From: Maribacter dokdonensis DSW-8 | GTDB lineage: Bacteria; Bacteroidota; Bacteroidia; Flavobacteriales; Flavobacteriaceae | Direction: 5' to 3' | DNA length: 64,000 bases | NCBI RefSeq assembly: GCF_001447995.1 | Contig: NZ_LDPE01000001.1 | Span: 1,984,001-2,048,000 of the forward strand | Part shown: positions 61,360-64,000 of the stretch, piece after piece | Position numbering within the stretch: position 1 is the first letter of the stretch | Layout: each line of letters starts with the position of its first letter | Position numbers and translations under genes: made by a program | The notes under the pieces: generated by a model | Told to the model about the DNA's origin: nothing | Databases searched by the model: none | Seen by the model: only the letters and a program-made list of their open reading frames with translations

Positions 61360-61447
61360 TGCAATTAATAGGACTACAGTTTAATCCAATACTTATTTCA
61401 ATTGCAGATATCATATTCATATTACACAATCTTTTAAAGCGTACATC

Positions 61448-62737
61448 ATGAAAACAAGTAATACAAAACGCATTTTGTTCGTCGGTTATAATTTTTCTCC
61501 AGAACTTACAGGTATTGGTAAATATTCAGGAGAAATGATGCATTGGTTAGCAGAAAAAGGACATGAGTGCACCGTTCTAACCTCCTACCCTTATTACCCA
61601 TATTGGAAGATACAGAAACCTTATAGAATTAACCGTTTTTGGTATAAAAAAGAGGTGACCGAATTTGAATCAGGTGGAAAACTACGGGTTATACGTTGTC
61701 CTATGTACGTGCCAAATAAACCAAGTGGATTAAAAAGAATGCTTCTAGACTGTACCTTTTCACTATCAGCATTTTTAGTGAGTGTTCCACTTTTTTTCTA
61801 TAAAAAATATAGCAGAGTTATTACCGTTGCACCTTCTTTTCAAATTGGTTTACTAGGTGTCTTTTATAAAAGAATTAGACATGCGATGCATATACACCAC
61901 ATACAGGATATGCAAATTGAGGCTGCACAAGATTTAGGCATGATCAAATCTCCAAAGCTACTAAAAGCTTTATATGGTATTGAAAAATACATTTATAAAC
62001 ATACTGATATTATTAGCAGCATATCTGACGGCATGATTGAAAAAATAGAACATAAAGCATTAAAACCTGTTTCATTTTTCCCTAATTGGACAGAAACCAA
62101 GAACTTTTACCCCATTGAAAACAATGAACATTTAAAAAAGCAATTTGGATTTAAACCTTCAGATTATGTTGTTTTATATTCCGGGGGTATTGGTGAGAAA
62201 CAAGGCTTAGATGCCATATTGTACTCAGCCAGGCATCTGAACTCACACAAATCGTTACAGTTTGTTATTTGTGGCACAGGTCCTTATAAGCAAGTGCTTA
62301 AAAAGAAAACAAATGAAATGAATTTGAACAATGTTCATTTTATGCCGTTGCAACCAAAAGAAAACTTTAATCAATTTTTAAATATGGCCGATTTACATTT
62401 GGTCATACAAAAAGAAAAAGCCAGTGATCTTGTCATGCCGTCTAAACTTACCACCATTTTAGCGGTAGGTGGATTATCTTTAATAACAGCGAATCCTGAC
62501 TCTAGTTTACATCGTGTAGTAAGTAAACACAGTATGGGTATTTTAGTTTCTCCTGAAAATCAAGAAGCTTTAAATAAAGGTATCCTAAAAGGTCTAAATG
62601 AAATGGACAACAAAAATATAAAGAAGGCTGCACGTAAATATGCCGAAAAATATTTAGCCATTGATACTGTAATGCAAGATTTCAATAAAAAAATTACCGC
62701 TGATCAAAAAAGACAAGTATTTCAATTTGTCGATTAA
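61448..62737 (+). CDS. WcaI-like family 4 glycosyltransferase
   Basis: 429 residues. The N-terminus RILFVGYNFSPELTGIGKY then GEMMHWLAEKGH and YPYYPYWKIQ closely follows the WcaI type from colanic acid synthesis. RVIRCPMYVPNKPSGLKRM and HIHHIQDMQIEAAQDLGM are further matches, and the donor half has VLYSGGIGEKQGLD and LVMPSKLTTILAVGG. WcaI is thought to be a fucosyltransferase, but donor specificity cannot be assumed here. It starts after the glycosyltransferase remnant. Confidence 0.9.
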   Translation: MKTSNTKRILFVGYNFSPELTGIGKYSGEMMHWLAEKGHECTVLTSYPYYPYWKIQKPYRINRFWYKKEVTEFESGGKLRVIRCPMYVPNKPSGLKRMLLDCTFSLSAFLVSVPLFFYKKYSRVITVAPSFQIGLLGVFYKRIRHAMHIHHIQDMQIEAAQDLGMIKSPKLLKALYGIEKYIYKHTDIISSISDGMIEKIEHKALKPVSFFPNWTETKNFYPIENNEHLKKQFGFKPSDYVVLYSGGIGEKQGLDAILYSARHLNSHKSLQFVICGTGPYKQVLKKKTNEMNLNNVHFMPLQPKENFNQFLNMADLHLVIQKEKASDLVMPSKLTTILAVGGLSLITANPDSSLHRVVSKHSMGILVSPENQEALNKGILKGLNEMDNKNIKKAARKYAEKYLAIDTVMQDFNKKITADQKRQVFQFVD

Positions 62738-63011
62738 AATTTCATCAATAACCTATTAAATGATTTCCTCTAATTACCAAAGGTGTAGTACTGAAATTAA
62801 AATTTATAACGTTTATAAACAAATTAGGTAGGTCGTTATTACAGATAGTAAGTATAGAATTGTAACAATGGAACGGTTAAGTATCGAAATTGTACTTCCA
62901 GTAGCCTAACAAAGTCTTGGCTATAAACATCTAGTTTTACGCGGCTTTTACATAAAATGATAATTTAATATTACAAAACAACAACTACTTAAAGTTTCAA
63001 CTATTTTTTGA

Positions 63012-64000
63012 ATGAAAATCAATTATTTCTTTAGACATCCAAAAGTCGGTCATTCTATACATCGCGTATTCAGAACTTTAATTCAAGAGTTAAAAAAAAC
63101 AGTTGAAATAGATACCTTTAACGTACCCAACATTGGGTCAATGCCATTTGATGTCCTAAAAAATAATTTTTACATCTATAAAAAACGAGACACAAAGGCT
63201 ATTCATCATGTTACAGGTCATATACACGATGTACTTTTATCCCTGACCAGTGTTAAAACGGTTTTAACCATCCATGACCTAGTATTCTTAGACAATGTTA
63301 ATAATCCTATCAAACGTCTCTACAAATGGTTGTTTTGGTTCTATCTACCTATTAAAATAGCAGATAGGGTAGTTTGCATATCTAACCAAACCAAAAACAA
63401 CATTTTAAACAAAATAAGCACAGACAAATTATCGGTTATTTACAATGCAGTAGACCCCATATTTAAATATACACCACATGATTTTAATGAAGAAAAACCA
63501 GTGATACTTCATATTGGAACAGGGTGGAATAAAAATCTAGAGCTTACAGTTGAAGCATTAGAAGATATTGATTGTCATTTAAGAATCATTGGAAATATAA
63601 GTGATAAACAATTACAACTTCTAATGAAATATAAAATTGATTTTTCAAATGAATCTAATATGACCGATGAACAAATTAAACAGGAATATGTTAATTGTGA
63701 TATTGTAAATTTCCCTTCTAAATATGAAGGCTTTGGTATGCCCGTAATAGAAGGGCAACAGACCGGAAGAGTTGTTGTCACCACTAAAATAGAACCTATT
63801 ATTGAAGTTGCCAATGACGCTGTAGCTTTCGTATTTCCTGATGACGTTAATTCATTGAGAAATACATATTTGAAAATAAAAACTAATTCTGCTTATAGAA
63901 ACAATATTATTGAAAAAGGACTAGCTAATGCAAAGCGGTTTTCCGTTGAAACTATTGCGTTACAGTATATTAACTTATATCAAGATTTATATAAAGAATG
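63012..64000 (+). CDS. Family 4 glycosyltransferase, 3' end beyond the window
   Basis: The frame opens at ATG 63012 (MKINYFFRHPKVGHSIHRVF) and is open at 64000, giving at least 329 residues. Motifs: VKTVLTIHDLVF near 87, ADRVVCISNQTKNNI near 118, VIYNAVDPIF, then HIGTGWNKNLEL near 165, FPSKYEGFGMPVIEGQQTG near 236 and IIEVANDAVAFVFP. The terminal helix has already begun (IALQYINLYQDLYKE), so only a few residues are missing. It resembles mannosyl/rhamnosyl-type GT4 enzymes of surface polysaccharide loci. The 274 bases before it hold nothing I recognise. Confidence 0.88.
   Translation, partial: MKINYFFRHPKVGHSIHRVFRTLIQELKKTVEIDTFNVPNIGSMPFDVLKNNFYIYKKRDTKAIHHVTGHIHDVLLSLTSVKTVLTIHDLVFLDNVNNPIKRLYKWLFWFYLPIKIADRVVCISNQTKNNILNKISTDKLSVIYNAVDPIFKYTPHDFNEEKPVILHIGTGWNKNLELTVEALEDIDCHLRIIGNISDKQLQLLMKYKIDFSNESNMTDEQIKQEYVNCDIVNFPSKYEGFGMPVIEGQQTGRVVVTTKIEPIIEVANDAVAFVFPDDVNSLRNTYLKIKTNSAYRNNIIEKGLANAKRFSVETIALQYINLYQDLYKE

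Noticed and set aside
62738..63011. Further glycosyltransferase remnant before the last gene
   Set aside because: Translations in all forward frames gave only short pieces without a match to GT motifs, unlike the two supported remnants.

Overview
The window looks like a chromosomal segment of a marine-type flavobacterium (Bacteroidota, Flavobacteriaceae; I cannot name the genus from sequence alone). The grounds are AT-rich DNA, almost no Shine-Dalgarno sequences, Bacteroidota promoters of the form TTTG-N19-TAnnTTTG, a SusC/SusD pair, lipoprotein and Tat signals, an UpxY antiterminator, and a DnaE with a built-in exonuclease.

Region 1 (1-16.9 kb) holds mixed metabolism. It has a truncated hypothetical gene, a COG2426-like membrane protein, two Tat-exported Gfo/Idh/MocA proteins (one a clear GH109-type), an Lrp/AsnC regulator divergent from a Tat-exported PLP aminotransferase and an AEC permease, a nucleotidyltransferase, an FdhF/YdeP molybdoenzyme, a compact phosphoesterase-glycosyltransferase-GH1 group, a glutaryl-CoA-type dehydrogenase and TrmN6.

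Region 2 (16.9-38.7 kb) is an accessory saccharide-utilisation block. A LytTR regulator and its LytS-type kinase face a CBM9-like protein, a GHL10-like lipoprotein, SusC, SusD and a large FG-GAP/ASPIC lipoprotein. Convergent to these is a tightly packed six-gene operon of a kind familiar from Planctomycetes (PSCyt1/DUF1549/DUF1553, DUF1501, NHL repeats, FN3/discoidin-like modules, DUF2231-cytochrome and a sulfatase). The block lies between trmN6 and rimM.

Region 3 (38.9-46.5 kb) is core genome: rimM, rpsP, dnaE, trxA, a DUF58 gene and tRNA-Asp.

Region 4 (46.5-47.4 kb) is a 402-bp tandem repeat. Each unit carries the 3' end of tRNA-Asp, its terminator, a small GIY-YIG ORF and a degenerate tRNA-Asp body decorated with GC-rich hairpins. 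I regard this as the most unusual structure in the window.

Region 5 (47.9 kb to the end) is a Wzx/Wzy-type exopolysaccharide locus: upxY, an initiating glycosylphosphotransferase, Wza-like and Wzc-like export proteins, a flippase, glycosyltransferases, acyltransferases and a polymerase/ligase-like protein. It contains two decayed glycosyltransferase pseudogenes and a leader with a promoter followed by a terminator-like hairpin, a plausible target of UpxY. The last glycosyltransferase runs off the window end.

All functional calls come from reading the sequence and recalling family motifs. No searches were run.
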